Assembly (NCBI RefSeq): GCF_029227915.1 | Contig: NC_079880.1 | Coordinates: 27,275,501 to 27,339,500, forward strand | Direction: 5' to 3' | DNA length: 64,000 nucleotides | Origin: Hydractinia symbiolongicarpus | Lineage: Eukaryota > Cnidaria > Hydrozoa > Anthoathecata > Hydractiniidae | Shown here: in pieces, positions 37,401 through 51,053 of the stretch | How the letters are laid out: every line of letters starts with the position of its first letter | How positions within the stretch are numbered: the first letter of the stretch is position 1 | The notes under the pieces: model-generated | What the model was told of the DNA's origin: nothing | Databases searched by the model: none | What the model saw: the letters and a program-made list of their open reading frames with translations, nothing else | Translations under genes and position numbers: made by a program

Positions 37401-40400
37401 TGCAATAACGACTCGGATTGGTCCCACAGTTAAAAATGACTTATTTATCTAAATTTTTAAATGAAGCGCTGCCACAGCGCCAAGTGCAATCGCTGAGTTC
37501 CAACAATCATATCAAAGTAAGAAAAATGTTACTTCTTGGAGTCCAGTTGGCTCACTTATCACATTTATATGGTCACAGGCCAAAGTTAGTTCAATTAAGT
37601 GCCACAGTCAATCATTTCATTGTTAAAAGCGATATAACTTAGTAATTTCGGAAAAATGTCACTAAATACATGTTGGTACGAATATATGACGCAGCCGTTG
37701 TATCTTAAACGGATTGATACCGCCATGAAGTCAATGAGATTTAGTTTTTGAGAATGTCTCTATTTCTTCAGTGCGTGCTAACGGCTAGGATTGGTCCCAC
37801 AGTAAAGAATGACTTATTTATCTAAAGTTTTAAATAAAGCGCTACCACAGCGCCCAGTGTAATCGCTGAGTTCCGGCAATCATTTCAAATTAAGAAGAAT
37901 GTCACTTCTTGGAGTCCAATTGTCCCATTTATCACATTTATCATGTTACAGTCCAATGTTAGTTCAATTAAGTCCCACAGTCAATCATTTCATTGTTAAA
38001 AAAGCGATATAACTTAGTAATATCGGAAAAATGTCACTAAATACATGTTGGTACAAATATGTGACGCGCCCGTTGTATCTCAAACGCATTGATACCGCCA
38101 CGAAGTCAATGAGATTTAGTTTTTGAGAATGTCTCTATTTCTTGAGTGCGCGCTAACGGCCAGGATTGGTCCCACAGTAAAAAAAGACTGATTTATCTAA
38201 ATTTTTAAAAAAAAGCGCTACCACAGAGCATAGTGTACTCGCTGAATTCCAGCAATCATCTCGAATTAAGAAAAATGTTATTCCTTGGAGTCCAATTATC
38301 TCATTTATCGCATCCATAATGTCACAGTCCAGAATCAGTTCAATTAAGTCCCACAGTCAATCGCTTCACTGTTAAAAGCGATACAACTTTGTAATATCGG
38401 TAAAAAATCACTAAATACATGTTGGTACGAATATGTGACGCAACCGCTGTAACTCAAACGGACTGACACCGTTAGAACGTCATTGAAAGGTATTTTTTGA
38501 AACTGTCTCTAATTCTTCAGCGCGCAATAACGGCTAGGATTGGTCCCACAGTAAAAAATGACTTATTTATCTCAATTTTTTAAAAAAAGCGCTACCACAG
38601 AGCATAGTGTACTTACTGAAATCCAGCAATCATGTCAATTTAAGAAAAATATTATTCCTTGGAGTCCAGTTGGCTCGTTTATCACATTTATCAGGTCACA
38701 GACCAAAGTTAGTTCAATTAAGTCCCACAGTCAATCGTTTCATTGTTAAAAGCGATATAATTTAGTAATATCGCAAATATGTCACTAAATACATGTTGGT
38801 ACGAATATGTGACGCAGCCGTTGTATCTCAAACGGATTGATACCGCCACGAAGTCAATGAGGTGTAGTTTTTGAGAATATCTCTATTTCTTCAGTGCGTG
38901 CTAACGGCCATGATTGGTCCCACAGTAAAAAAGGACTTACTTATCTAAATATTTAAAAAAAAGCGCTACCACAGAGCATAGTGCACTCGCTGAATCCAAG
39001 CAATCATGTCGAAATAAGAAGAATGTTATTTCTTGTAGTCAAACTGGCACATTTATCACATTTATAAGGTCAAAGTCCAAAATCAGTTCAATTAAGTCCC
39101 ACAGCCAAACGTTTCACTGTTAAAAGCGATGCAACCTAGTAATATTCGAATACTATCGCTAAATACATGTTTGGACGAATATGTGACGAAACCGTTGTAA
39201 CTCAAAGTGACTGATACCGTTAGAACGTCATTGAAATGTAGTTTTTGAAACTGTCGCCCTTTCTTCAGCACGCGATAACGGCTAGGATTGGTCCCACAGT
39301 AAAGAATGACTTATTTATCTCAATTTTTAAATGAAGGGCTTCCACAGCGCCCAGTGTAATCGCTGAGTTCCAACAATCATGTCAAATTAAAAAGAATGTT
39401 ATTTCTTGGGGTCCAACTGTCTTATTTATTACATTTATCAGGTCACAGTCCAAAGTTAGTTCAATTAAGTCCCACAGTCAATCGTTTCACTGTTAAAAGC
39501 GATGCAACCTAGTAAAATCGGAAAAAAATCACTAAATACATGTTGGTACGATAATGTGACGCAACCGTTGTAACTCAAACGGACTGATACCGTTGGAACG
39601 TCATTAAAAGGTAGTTTTTGAAACTGTCTCTTTTTCTTAAGCACGCAATAACGGCTAGGATTGGTCCCACAGTAAAAAATGACTTATTTATCTAAATTTT
39701 TAAATGAAGCGCTTCCACAGCGCCAAGTGCAATCGCTGAGTTCCAAAAATCATGTCAAACTAAGAAAAATGTAATTTCTTGGAGTCCAGTTGGCTCACTT
39801 ATCACATTTATAAGGTCACAGGCCAATGTTAGTTCAATTAAGTCCCACAGTGAATCATTTCATTGTTAAAAAAGCGATATAACTTAGTAATATCGGAAAA
39901 ATGTCACTAAATACATGTTGGTTTGAATATGTGACGCGACCGTTTTATCTCAAACGGATTGATACCGCCACGAAGTCAATGAGATTTAGTTTTTGAGAAT
40001 GTCTCTATTTCTTGAGTGCGCGCTAACGGCCAGGATTGGTCCCACAGTAAAAAAAGACTGATTTATCTAAATTTTTAAAAAAAGCGCTACCACAGACCAT
40101 AGTGTACTCGCTGAATTCCAACAATCATCTCGAATTAAGAAGAATGTTATTCCTTGGAGTCCAATTAGCTTATTTATCGCATTTATAATGTCACAGTCCA
40201 GAATCAGTTCAATTAAGTCCCACAGTCAATCGCTTCACTGTTAAAAGCGATACAACTTTGTAATATCGGTAAAAAATCACTAAATACATGTTGGTACGAA
40301 TATGTGACGCAACCGTTGTAACTCAAACGGACTTACACCGTTAGAACGTCATTGAAAGGTAGTTTTTGAAACTGTCTCTAATTCTTCAGCGCGCAATGAC

Positions 40401-41546
40401 GGCTAGGATTGGTCCCACAGTAAAAAATGACTTATTTATCTAAATTTTTATATGAAGCGCTACCACTGCGCCAAGTGCACTCGCTGAATCCAAGCAATCA
40501 TGTCGAATTAAGAAGAATGTTACTTCTTGTAGTCAAACTGGCACATTTATCACATTTATAAGGTCAAAGTCCAAAATCAGTTCAATTAAGTCCCACAGTC
40601 AAACGTTTCACTGTTAAAAGCGATGCAACCTAGTAATATTCGAATACTATCGCTAAATACATGTTTGGACGAATATGTGATGAAACCGTTGTAACTCAAA
40701 GTGACTGATACCGTTAGAACGTCATTAAAATGTAGTTTTTGAAACTGTCGCCCTTTCTTCAGCACGCGATAACGGCTAGGATTGGTCCCACAGTAAAGAA
40801 TGACTTATTTATCTAAATTTTTTAAAAAAGCGCTACCACAGAGCATAGTGTACTTACTGAAACCCAGCAATCATGTCAATTTAAGAAGAATATTATTCCT
40901 TGGAGTCCAGTTGGCTCGTTTATCACATTTATCAGGTCACAGACCAAAGTTAGTTCAATTAAGTCCCACAGTCAATCGTTTCATTGTTAAAAGCGATATA
41001 ACTTAGTAATATCGCAAATATGTCACTAAATACATGTTGGTACGAATATGTGACGCAGCCGTTGTATCTCAAACGGATTGATACCGCCACGAAGTCAATG
41101 AGGTGTAGTTTTTGAGAATATCTCTATTTCTTCAGTGCGTGCTAACGGCCATGATTGGTCCCACAGTAAAAAAGGACTTACTTATCTAAATATTTAAAAA
41201 ATAGCGCTACCACAGAGCATAGTGCACTCGCTGAATCCAAGCAATCATGTCGAATTAAGAAGAATGTTATTTCTTGTAGTCAAACTGGCACATTTATCAC
41301 ATTTATAAGGTCAAAGTCCAAAATCAGTTCAATTAAGTCCCACAGCCAAACGTTTCACTGTTAAAAGCGATGCAATCTAGTAATATTCGAATACTATCGC
41401 TAAATACATGTTTGGACGAATATGTGACGAAACCGTTGTAACTCAAAGTGACTGATACCGTTAGAACGTCATTGAAATGTAGTTTTTGAAACTGTCGCCC
41501 TTTCTTCAGCACGCGATAACGGCTAGGATTGGTCCCACAGTAAAGA

Positions 41547-44500
41547 ATGACTTATTTATCTCAATTTTTAAATGAAGGGCTTCCACAGCGCCCAGTGTAA
41601 TCGCTGAGTTCCAACAATCATGTCAAATTAAAAAGAATGTTATTTCTTGGGGTCCAACTGTCTTATTTATTACATTTATCAGGTCACAGTCCAAAGTTAG
41701 TTCAATTAAGTCCCACAGTCAATCGTTTCACTGTTAAAAGCGATGCAACCTAGTAAAATCGGAAAAAAATCACTAAATACATGTTGGTACAATAATGTGA
41801 CGCAACCGTTGTAACTCAAACGGACTGATACTGTTAGAACGTCATTGAAAGGTAGTTTTTGAAACTGTCTCTATTTCTTCAGCTTGCAATAACGACTCGG
41901 ATTGGTCCCACAGTTAAAAATGACTTATTTATCTAAATTTTTAAATGAAGCGCTGCCACAGCGCCAAGTGCAATCGCTGAGTTCCAACAATCATATCAAA
42001 GTAAGAAAAATGTTACTTCTTGGAGTCCAGTTGGCTCACTTATCACATTTATATGGTCACAGGCCAAAGTTAGTTCAATTAAGTGCCACAGTCAATCATT
42101 TCATTGTTAAAAGCGATATAACTTAGTAATTTCGGAAAAATGTCACTAAATACATGTTGGTACGAGTATATGACGCAGCCGTTGTATCTTAAACGGATTG
42201 ATACCGCCATGAAGTCAATGAGATTTAGTTTTTGAGAATGTCTCTATTTCTTCAGTGCGTGCTAACGGCTAGGATTGGTCCCACAGTAAAGAATGACTTA
42301 TTTATCTAAAGTTTTAAATGAAGCGCTACCACAGCGCCCAGTGTAATCGCTGAGTTCCGGCAATCATTTCTAATTAAGAAGAATGTCACTTCTTGGAGTC
42401 CAATTGTCCCATTTATCACATTTATCATGTTACAGTCCAATGTTAGTTCAATTAAGTCCCACAGGCAATCATTTCATTGTTAAAAAAGCGATATAACTTA
42501 GTAATATCGGAAAAATGTCACTAAATACATGTTGGTACGAATATGTGACGCGCCCGTTGTATCTCAAACGCATTGATACCGCCACGAAGTCAATGAGATT
42601 TAGTTTTTGAGAATGTCTCTATTTCTTGAGTGCGCGCTAACGGCCAGGATTGGTCCCACAGTAAAAAAAGACTGATTTATCTAAATTTTTAAAAAAAAGC
42701 GCTACCACAGAGCATAGTGTACTCGCTGAATTCCAGCAATCATCTCGAATTAAGAAAAATGTTATTCCTTGGAGTCCAATTATCTCATTTATCGCATCTA
42801 TAATGTCACAGTCCAGAATCAGTTCAATTAAGTCCCACAGTCAATCGCTTCACTGTTAAAAGCGATACAACTTTGTAATATCGGTAAAAAATCACTAAAT
42901 ACATGTTGGTACGAATATGTGACGCAACCGCTGTAACTCAAACGGACTGACACCGTTAGAACGTCATTGAAAGGTATTTTTTGAAACTGTCTCTAATTCT
43001 TCAGCGCGCAATAACGGCTAGGATTGGTCCCACAGTAAAAAATGACTTATTTATCTCAATTTTTTAAAAAAAGCGCTACCACAGAGCATAGTGTACTTAC
43101 TGAAATCCAGCAATCATGTCAATTTAAGAAAAATATTATTCCTTGGAGTCCAGTTGGCTCGTTTATCACATTTATCAGGTCACAGACCAAAGTTAGTTCA
43201 ATTAAGTCCCACAGTCAATCGTTTCATTGTTAAAAGCGATATAATTTAGTAATATCGCAAATATGTCACTAAATACATGTTGGTACGAATATGTGACGCA
43301 GCCGTTGTATCTCAAACGGATTGATACCGCCACGAAGTCAATGAGGTGTAGTTTTTGAGAATATCTCTATTTCTTCAGTGCGTGCTAACGGCCATGATTG
43401 GTCCCACAGTAAAAAAGGACTTACTTATCTAAATATTTAAAAAAAAGCGCTACCACAGAGCATAGTGCACTCGCTGAATCCAAGCAATCATGTCGAAATA
43501 AGAAGAATGTTATTTCTTGTAGTCAAACTGGCACATTTATCACATTTATAAGGTCAAAGTCCAAAATCAGTTCAATTAAGTCCCACAGCCAAACGTTTCA
43601 CTGTTAAAAGCGATGCAACCTAGTAATATTCGAATACTATCGCTAAATACATGTTTGGACGAATATGTGACGAAACCGTTGTAACTCAAAGTGACTGATA
43701 CCGTTAGAACGTCATTGAAATGTAGTTTTTGAAACTGTCGCCCTTTCTTCAGCACGCGATAACGGCTAGGATTGGTCCCACAGTAAAGAATGACTTATTT
43801 ATCTCAATTTTTAAATGAAGGGCTTCCACAGCGCCCAGTGTAATCGCTGAGTTCCAACAATCATGTCAAATTAAAAAGAATGTTATTTCTTGGGGTCCAA
43901 CTGTCTTATTTATTACATTTATCAGGTCACAGTCCAAAGTTAGTTCAATTAAGTCCCACAGTCAATCGTTTCACTGTTAAAAGCGATGCAACCTAGTAAA
44001 ATCGGAAAAAAATCACTAAATACATGTTGGTACGATAATGTGACGCAACCGTTGTAACTCAAACGGACTGATACTGTTAGAACGTCATTGAAAGGTAGTT
44101 TTTGAAACTGTCTCTATTTCTTCAGCTTGCAATAACGACTCGGATTGGTCCCACAGTTAAAAATGACTTATTTATCTAAATTTTTAAATGAAGCGCTGCC
44201 ACAGCGCCAAGTGCAATCGCTGAGTTCCAACAATCATATCAAAGTAAGAAAAATGTTACTTCTTGGAGTCCAGTTGGCTCACTTATCACATTTATATGGT
44301 CACAGGCCAAAGTTAGTTCAATTAAGTGCCACAGTCAATCATTTCATTGTTAAAAGCGATATAACTTAGTAATTTCGGAAAAATGTCACTAAATACATGT
44401 TGGTACGAGTATATGACGCAGCCGTTGTATCTTAAACGGATTGATACCGCCATGAAGTCAATGAGATTTAGTTTTTGAGAATGTCTCTATTTCTTCAGTG

Positions 44501-47500
44501 CGTGCTAACGGCTAGGATTGGTCCCACAGTAAAGAATGACTTATTTATCTAAAGTTTTAAATGAAGCGCTACCACAGCGCCCAGTGTAATCGCTGAGTTC
44601 CGGCAATCATTTCTAATTAAGAAGAATGTCACTTCTTGGAGTCCAATTGTCCCATTTATCACATTTATCATGTTACAGTCCAATGTTAGTTCAATTAAGT
44701 CCCACAGTCAATCATTTCATTGTTAAAAAAGCGATATAACTTAGTAATATCGGAAAAATGTCACTAAATACATGTTGGTACGAATATGTGACGCGCCCGT
44801 TGTATCTCAAACGCATTGATACCGCCACGAAGTCAATGAGATTTAGTTTTTGAGAATGTCTCTATTTCTTGAGTGCGCGCTAACGGCCAGGATTGGTCCC
44901 ACAGTAAAAAAAGACTGATTTATCTAAATTTTTAAAAAAAAGCGCTACCACAGAGCATAGTGTACTCGCTGAATTCCAGCAATCATCTCGAATTAAGAAA
45001 AATGTTATTCCTTGGAGTCCAATTATCTCATTTATCGCATCTATAATGTCACAGTCCAGAATCAGTTCAATTAAGTCCCACAGTCAATCGCTTCACTGTT
45101 AAAAGCGATACAACTTTGTAATATCGGTAAAAAATCACTAAATACATGTTGGTACGAATATGTGACGCAACCGCTGTAACTCAAACGGACTGACACCGTT
45201 AGAACGTCATTGAAAGGTATTTTTTGAAACTGTCTCTAATTCTTCAGCGCGCAATAACGGCTAGGATTGGTCCCACAGTAAAAAATGACTTATTTATCTC
45301 AATTTTTTAAAAAAAGCGCTACCACAGAGCATAGTGTACTTACTGAAATCCAGCAATCATGTCAATTTAAGAAAAATATTATTCCTTGGAGTCCAGTTGG
45401 CTCGTTTATCACATTTATCAGGTCACAGACCAAAGTTAGTTCAATTAAGTCCCACAGTCAATCGTTTCATTGTTAAAAGCGATATAATTTAGTAATATCG
45501 CAAATATGTCACTAAATACATGTTGGTACGAATATGTGACGCAGCCGTTGTATCTCAAACGGATTGATACCGCCACGAAGTCAATGAGGTGTAGTTTTTG
45601 AGAATATCTCTATTTCTTCAGTGCGTGCTAACGGCCATGATTGGTCCCACAGTAAAAAAGGACTTACTTATCTAAATATTTAAAAAAAAGCGCTACCACA
45701 GAGCATAGTGCACTCGCTGAATCCAAGCAATCATGTCGAAATAAGAAGAATGTTATTTCTTGTAGTCAAACTGGCACATTTATCACATTTATAAGGTCAA
45801 AGTCCAAAATCAGTTCAATTAAGTCCCACAGCCAAACGTTTCACTGTTAAAAGCGATGCAACCTAGTAATATTCGAATACTATCGCTAAATACATGTTTG
45901 GACGAATATGTGACGAAACCGTTGTAACTCAAAGTGACTGATACCGTTAGAACGTCATTGAAATGTAGTTTTTGAAACTGTCGCCCTTTCTTCAGCACGC
46001 GATAACGGCTAGGATTGGTCCCACAGTAAAGAATGACTTATTTATCTCAATTTTTAAATGAAGGGCTTCCACAGCGCCCAGTGTAATCGCTGAGTTCCAA
46101 CAATCATGTCAAATTAAAAAGAATGTTATTTCTTGGGGTCCAACTGTCTTATTTATTACATTTATCAGGTCACAGTCCAAAGTTAGTTCAATTAAGTCCC
46201 ACAGTCAATCGTTTCACTGTTAAAAGCGATGCAACCTAGTAAAATCGGAAAAAAATCACTAAATACATGTTGGTACGATAATGTGACGCAACCGTTGTAA
46301 CTCAAACGGACTGATACTGTTAGAACGTCATTGAAAGGTAGTTTTTGAAACTGTCTCTATTTCTTCAGCTTGCAATAACGACTCGAATTGGTCCCACAGT
46401 TAAAAATGACTTATTTATCTAAATTTTTAAATGAAGCGCTGCCACAGCGCCAAGTGCAATCGCTGAGTTCCAACAATCATGTCAAAGTAAGAAAAATGTT
46501 ACTTCTTGGAGTCCAGTTGGCTCACTTATCACATTTATATGGTCACAGGCCAAAGTTAGTTCAATTAAGTGCCACAGTCAATCATTTCATTGTTAAAAGC
46601 GATATAACTTAGTAATTTCGGAAAAATGTCACTAAATACATGTTGGTACGAATATATGACGCAGCCGTTGTATCTTAAACGGATTGATACCGCCATGAAG
46701 TCAATGAGATTTAGTTTTTGAGAATGTCTCTATTTCTTCAGTGCGTACTAACGGCTAGGATTGGTCCCACAGTAAAGAATGACTTATTTATCTAAAGTTT
46801 TAAATGAAGCGCTACCACAGCGCCCAGTGTAATCGCTGAGTTCCGGCAATCATTTCAAATTAAGAAGAATGTCACTTCTTGGAGTCCAATTGTCCCATTT
46901 ATCACATTTATCATGTTACAGTCCAATGTTAGTTCAATTAAGTCCCACAGTCAATCATTTCATTGTTAAAAAGCGATATAACTTAGTAATATCGGAAAAA
47001 TGTCACTAAATACATGTTGGTACGAATATGTGACGCGGCCGTTGTATCTCAAACGCATTGATACCGCCACGAAGTCAATGAGATTTAGTTTTTGAGAATG
47101 TCTCTATTTCTTGAGTGCGCGCTAACGGCCAGGATTGGTCCCACATTAAAAAAAGACTGATTTATCTAAATTTTTAAAAAAAAGCGCTACCACAGAGCAT
47201 AGTGTACTCGCTGAATTCCAGCAATCATCTCGAATTAAGAAAAATGTTATTCCTTGGAGTCCAATTATCTCATTTATTGCATCTATAATGTCACAGTCCA
47301 GAATCAGTTCAATTAAGTCCCACAGTCAATCGCTTCACTGTTAAAAGCGATACAACTTTGTAATATCGGTAAAAAATCACTAAATACATGTTGGTACGAA
47401 TATGTAACGCAACCGCTGTAACTCAAACGGACTGACACCGTTAGAACGTCATTGAAAGGTATTTTTTGAAACTGTCTCTAATTCTTCAGCGCGCAATAAC

Positions 47501-48274
47501 GGCTAGGATTGGTCCCACAGTAAAAAATGACTTATTTATCTCAATTTTTTAAAAAAAGCGCTACCACAGAACATAGTGTACTTACTGAAATCCAGCAATC
47601 ATGTCAATTTAAGAAAAATATTATTCCTTGGAGTCCAGTTGGCTCGTTTATCACATTTATCAGGTCACAGACCAAAGTTAGTTCAATTAAGTCCCACAGT
47701 CAATAGTTTCATTGTTAAAAGCGATATAACTTAGTAATATCGCAAATATGTCACTAAATACATGTTGGTACGAATATGTGACGCAGCCGTTGTATCTCAA
47801 ACGGATTGATACCGCCACGAAGTCAATGAGGTGTAGTTTTTGAGAATATCTCTATTTCTTCAGTGCGTGCTAACGGCCATGATTGGTCCCACAGTAAAAA
47901 AGGACTTACTTATCTAAATATTTAAAAAAAAGCGCTACCACAGAGCATAGTGCGCTCGCTGAATCCAAGCAATCATGTCGAATTAAGAAGAATGTTATTT
48001 CTTGTAGTCAAACTAGCACATTTATCACATTTATAAGGTCAAAGTCCAAAATCAGTTCAATTAAGTCCCACAGCCAAACGTTTCACTGTTAAAAGCGATG
48101 CAACCTAGTAATATTCGAATACTATCGCTAAATACATGTTTGGACGAATATGTGACGAAACCGTTGTAACTCAAAGTGACTGATACCGTTAGAACGTCAT
48201 TGAAATGTAGTTTTTGAAACTGTCGCCCTTTCTTCAGCACGCGATAACGGCTAGGATTGGTCCCACAGTAAAGA
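41547..48274 (+). repeat. Six-monomer higher-order repeat, 2,243 bp, three copies
   Basis: The order D, E, F, C, G', K begins at 41547, 43790 and 46033; the third copy is 2,242 bp. The same order E-F-C-G'-K-D forms the second part of the eleven-mer. Copies one and two share the private GGTACGAGTATATGACG; copy three has the ordinary GGTACGAATATATG. Copy three also has CACATTAAAAAAAG and one fewer A in GTTAAAAAGCGAT. Confidence 0.93.
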
Positions 48275-50985
48275 ATGACTTATTTATCTCAATTTTTAAA
48301 TGAAGGGCTTCCACAGCGCCCAGTGTAATCGCTGAGTTCCAACAATCATGTCAAATTAAAAAGAATGTTATTTCTTGGGGTCCAATTGTCTTATTTATTA
48401 CATTTATCAGGTCACAGTCCAAAGTTAGTTCAATTAAGTCCCACAGTCAATCGTTTCACTGTTAAAAGCGATGCAACCTAGTAAAATCGGAAAAAAATCA
48501 CTAAATACATGTTGGTACGATAATGTGACGCAACCGTTGTAACTCAAACGGACTGATACTGTTGGAACGTCATTGAAAGGTAGTTTTTGAAACTGTCTCT
48601 ATTTCTTCAGCTTGCAATAACGACTCGGATTAGTCCCACAGTTAAAAATGACTTATTTATCTAAATTTTTAAATGAAGCGCTGCCACAGCGCCAAGTGCA
48701 ATCGCTGAGTTCCAACAGTCATGTCAAAGTAAGAAAAATGTTACTTCTTGGAGTCCAGTTGGCTCACTTATCACATTTATATGGTCACAGGCCAAAGTTA
48801 GTTCAATTAAGTGCCACAGTCAATCATTTCATTGTTAAAAGCGATATAACTTAGTAATTTCGGAAAAATGTCACTAAATACATGTTGGTACGAATATATG
48901 ACGCAGCCGTTGTATCTTAAACGGATTGATACCGCCATGAAGTCAATGAGATTTAGTTTTTGAGAATGTCTCTATTTCTTCAGTGCGTGCTAACGGCTAG
49001 GATTGGTCCCACAGTAAAGAATGACTTATTTATCTAAATTTTTAAATGAAGCGCTGCCACAGCGCCAAGTGCAATCGCTGAGTTCCAACAATCATGTCAA
49101 AGTAAGAAAAATGTTACTTCTTGGAGTCGAGTTGGCTCACTTATCACATTTATATAATCACAGGCCAAAGTTAGTTCAATTAAGTGCCACAGTCAATCAT
49201 TTCATTGTTAAAAGCGATATAACTTAGTAATTTCGGAAAAATGTCACTAAATACATGTTGGTACGAATATGTGACGCAACCACTGTAACTCAAACGGACT
49301 GACACCGTTAGAACGTCATTGAAAGGTATTTTTTGAAACTGTCTCTATTTCTTCAGCGCGCAATAACGGCTAGGATTGGTCCCACAGTAAAGAATGACTT
49401 ATTTATCTAAATTTTTAAATGAAGCGCTGCCACAGCGCCAAGTGCAATCGCTGAGTTCCAACAATCATGTCAAAGTAAGAAAAATGTTACTTCTTGGAGT
49501 CGAGTTGGCTCACTTATCACATTTATATGGTCACAGGCCAAAGTTAGTTCAATTAAGTGCCACAGTCAATCATTTCATTGTTAAAAGCGATATAACTTAG
49601 TAATTTCGGAAAAATGTCACTAAATACATGTTGGTACGAATATATGACGCAGCCGTTGTATCTTAAACGGATTGATACCGCCATGAAGTCAATGAGATTT
49701 AGTTTTTGAGAATGTCTCTATTTCTTCAGTGCGTGCTAACGGCTAGGATTGGTCCCACAGTAAAGAATGACTTATTTATATAAAGTTTTAAATGAAGCGC
49801 TACCACAGCGCCCAGTGTAATCGCTGAGTTCCGGCAATCATTTCAAATTAAGAAGAATGTCACTTCTTGGAGTCCAATTGTCTCATTTATCACATTTATC
49901 ATGTTACAGGCCAATGTTAGTTCAATTAAGTCCCACAGTCAATCATTTCATTGTTAAAAAAGCGATATAACTTAGTAATATCGGAAAAATGTCACTAAAT
50001 ACATGTTGGTACGAATATGTGACGCAGCCGTTGTATCTCAAACGGATTGATACCGCCACGAAGTCAATGAGATTTAGTTTTTAAAAATGTCTCTATTTCT
50101 TGAATGCGCGCTAACGGCCAGGATTGGTCCCACAGTAAAAAAAGACTGATTTATCTAAATATTTAAAAAAAGCGCTACCACAGAGCATAGTGTACTCGCT
50201 GAATTCCAGCAATCATCTCGAATTAAGAAAAATGTTATTCCTTGGAGTCCAATTATCTCATTTATCGCATCTATAATGTCACAGTCCAGAATCAGTTCAA
50301 TTAAGTCCCACAGTCAATCGCTTCACTGTTAAAAGCGATTCAACTTTGTAATATCGGTAAAAAATCACTAAATACATGTTGGTACGAATATGTGACGCAA
50401 CCGCTGTAACTCAAACGGACTGACACCGTTAGAACGTCATTGAAAGGTATTTTTTGAAACTGTCTCTAATTCTTCAGCGCGCAATAACGGCTAGGATTGG
50501 TCCCACAGTAAAAAATGACTTATTTATCTAGATTTTTATATGAAGCGCTACCACTGCGCCCAGTGTAATCGCTGAGTTCCGGCAATCATTTCAAATTAAG
50601 AAGAATGTTACTTCTTGGAGTCCAATTGTCTCATTTATCACAATTATCAGGTCACAGACCAAAGTTAATTCAATTAAGTCCCACAGTCAATCATTTCATT
50701 GTTAAAAGCGATATAACTTAGTAATGTCAGAAAAATATCGCTAAGTACATGTTGGTACGAATATGTGACCCAACCGTTGTAACTCAAACGAACTGACACC
50801 GTTAGAAAGTCAGTGAAATGTAGTATTTGAAACTGTCTCTATTTCCCCAGCGCGCAATAACGCTAAGATTGGTCCCACAGTAAAAAATGACTTATTTATC
50901 TAAATGTTTAAAAAAAGCGCTACCACAGAGCATAGTGCACTTACTGATCCCAAACGGATTGATACCGCCAAGAAGTCAATGAGAT
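48275..50985 (+). repeat. Disrupted block, D-E-E-E-F-C-B-G(truncated)
   Basis: Landmarks are 48275, 48648, 49021, 49394, 49767, 50142, 50515 and 50887. Three E bodies follow each other. The second is preceded by an F-type upstream segment and the third by a G'-type upstream segment, so each carries a different recombinant junction. F at 49767 has the private TTTATATAAAGTTTT, B at 50515 has TATCTAGATTTTTATATG, and both variants recur near 61.5-62.3 kb. Confidence 0.87.
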
Positions 50986-51053
50986 GTAGTTTTTGAGAAT
51001 GTCTCTATTTCTTCAGTGCGTATTAACGGCCAGGATTAGTTCCACAGTAAAAA
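50887..51053 (+). repeat. Truncated monomer, 167 bp interval
   Basis: A G-type monomer runs from the landmark to TTACTGA at 50941-50947 and then jumps to CCCAAACGGATTG, a sequence that normally lies about 206 bases further on in the linker. The spacing to the next landmark (51054) is 167 bp instead of 373. The same junction occurs near 62690, which makes it a useful tag for a larger duplication. Confidence 0.93.

Larger units (their letters stand above)
27347..41546 (+). repeat. Eleven-monomer higher-order repeat, 4,110/4,111 bp, three copies plus five monomers
   Basis: The order A', C, B/K, G, K, E, F, C, G', K, D begins at 27347, 31457, 35568 and 39679. The last copy continues only through A', C, B/K, G and K before the six-mer takes over at 41547. 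G landmarks 28468, 32578, 36689 and 40800 show the period directly (4,110, 4,111, 4,111). Copies differ by few changes, such as a missing G near 29527 and GCGCACTAACGG against GCGCGCTAACGG. It contains no gene. Confidence 0.93.

Noticed and set aside
50940-50960. Insertion or attachment site at the truncated monomer joint
   Set aside because: Both sides are ordinary monomer sequence in the same orientation and the net change is a 206 bp loss, so a simple deletion explains it.
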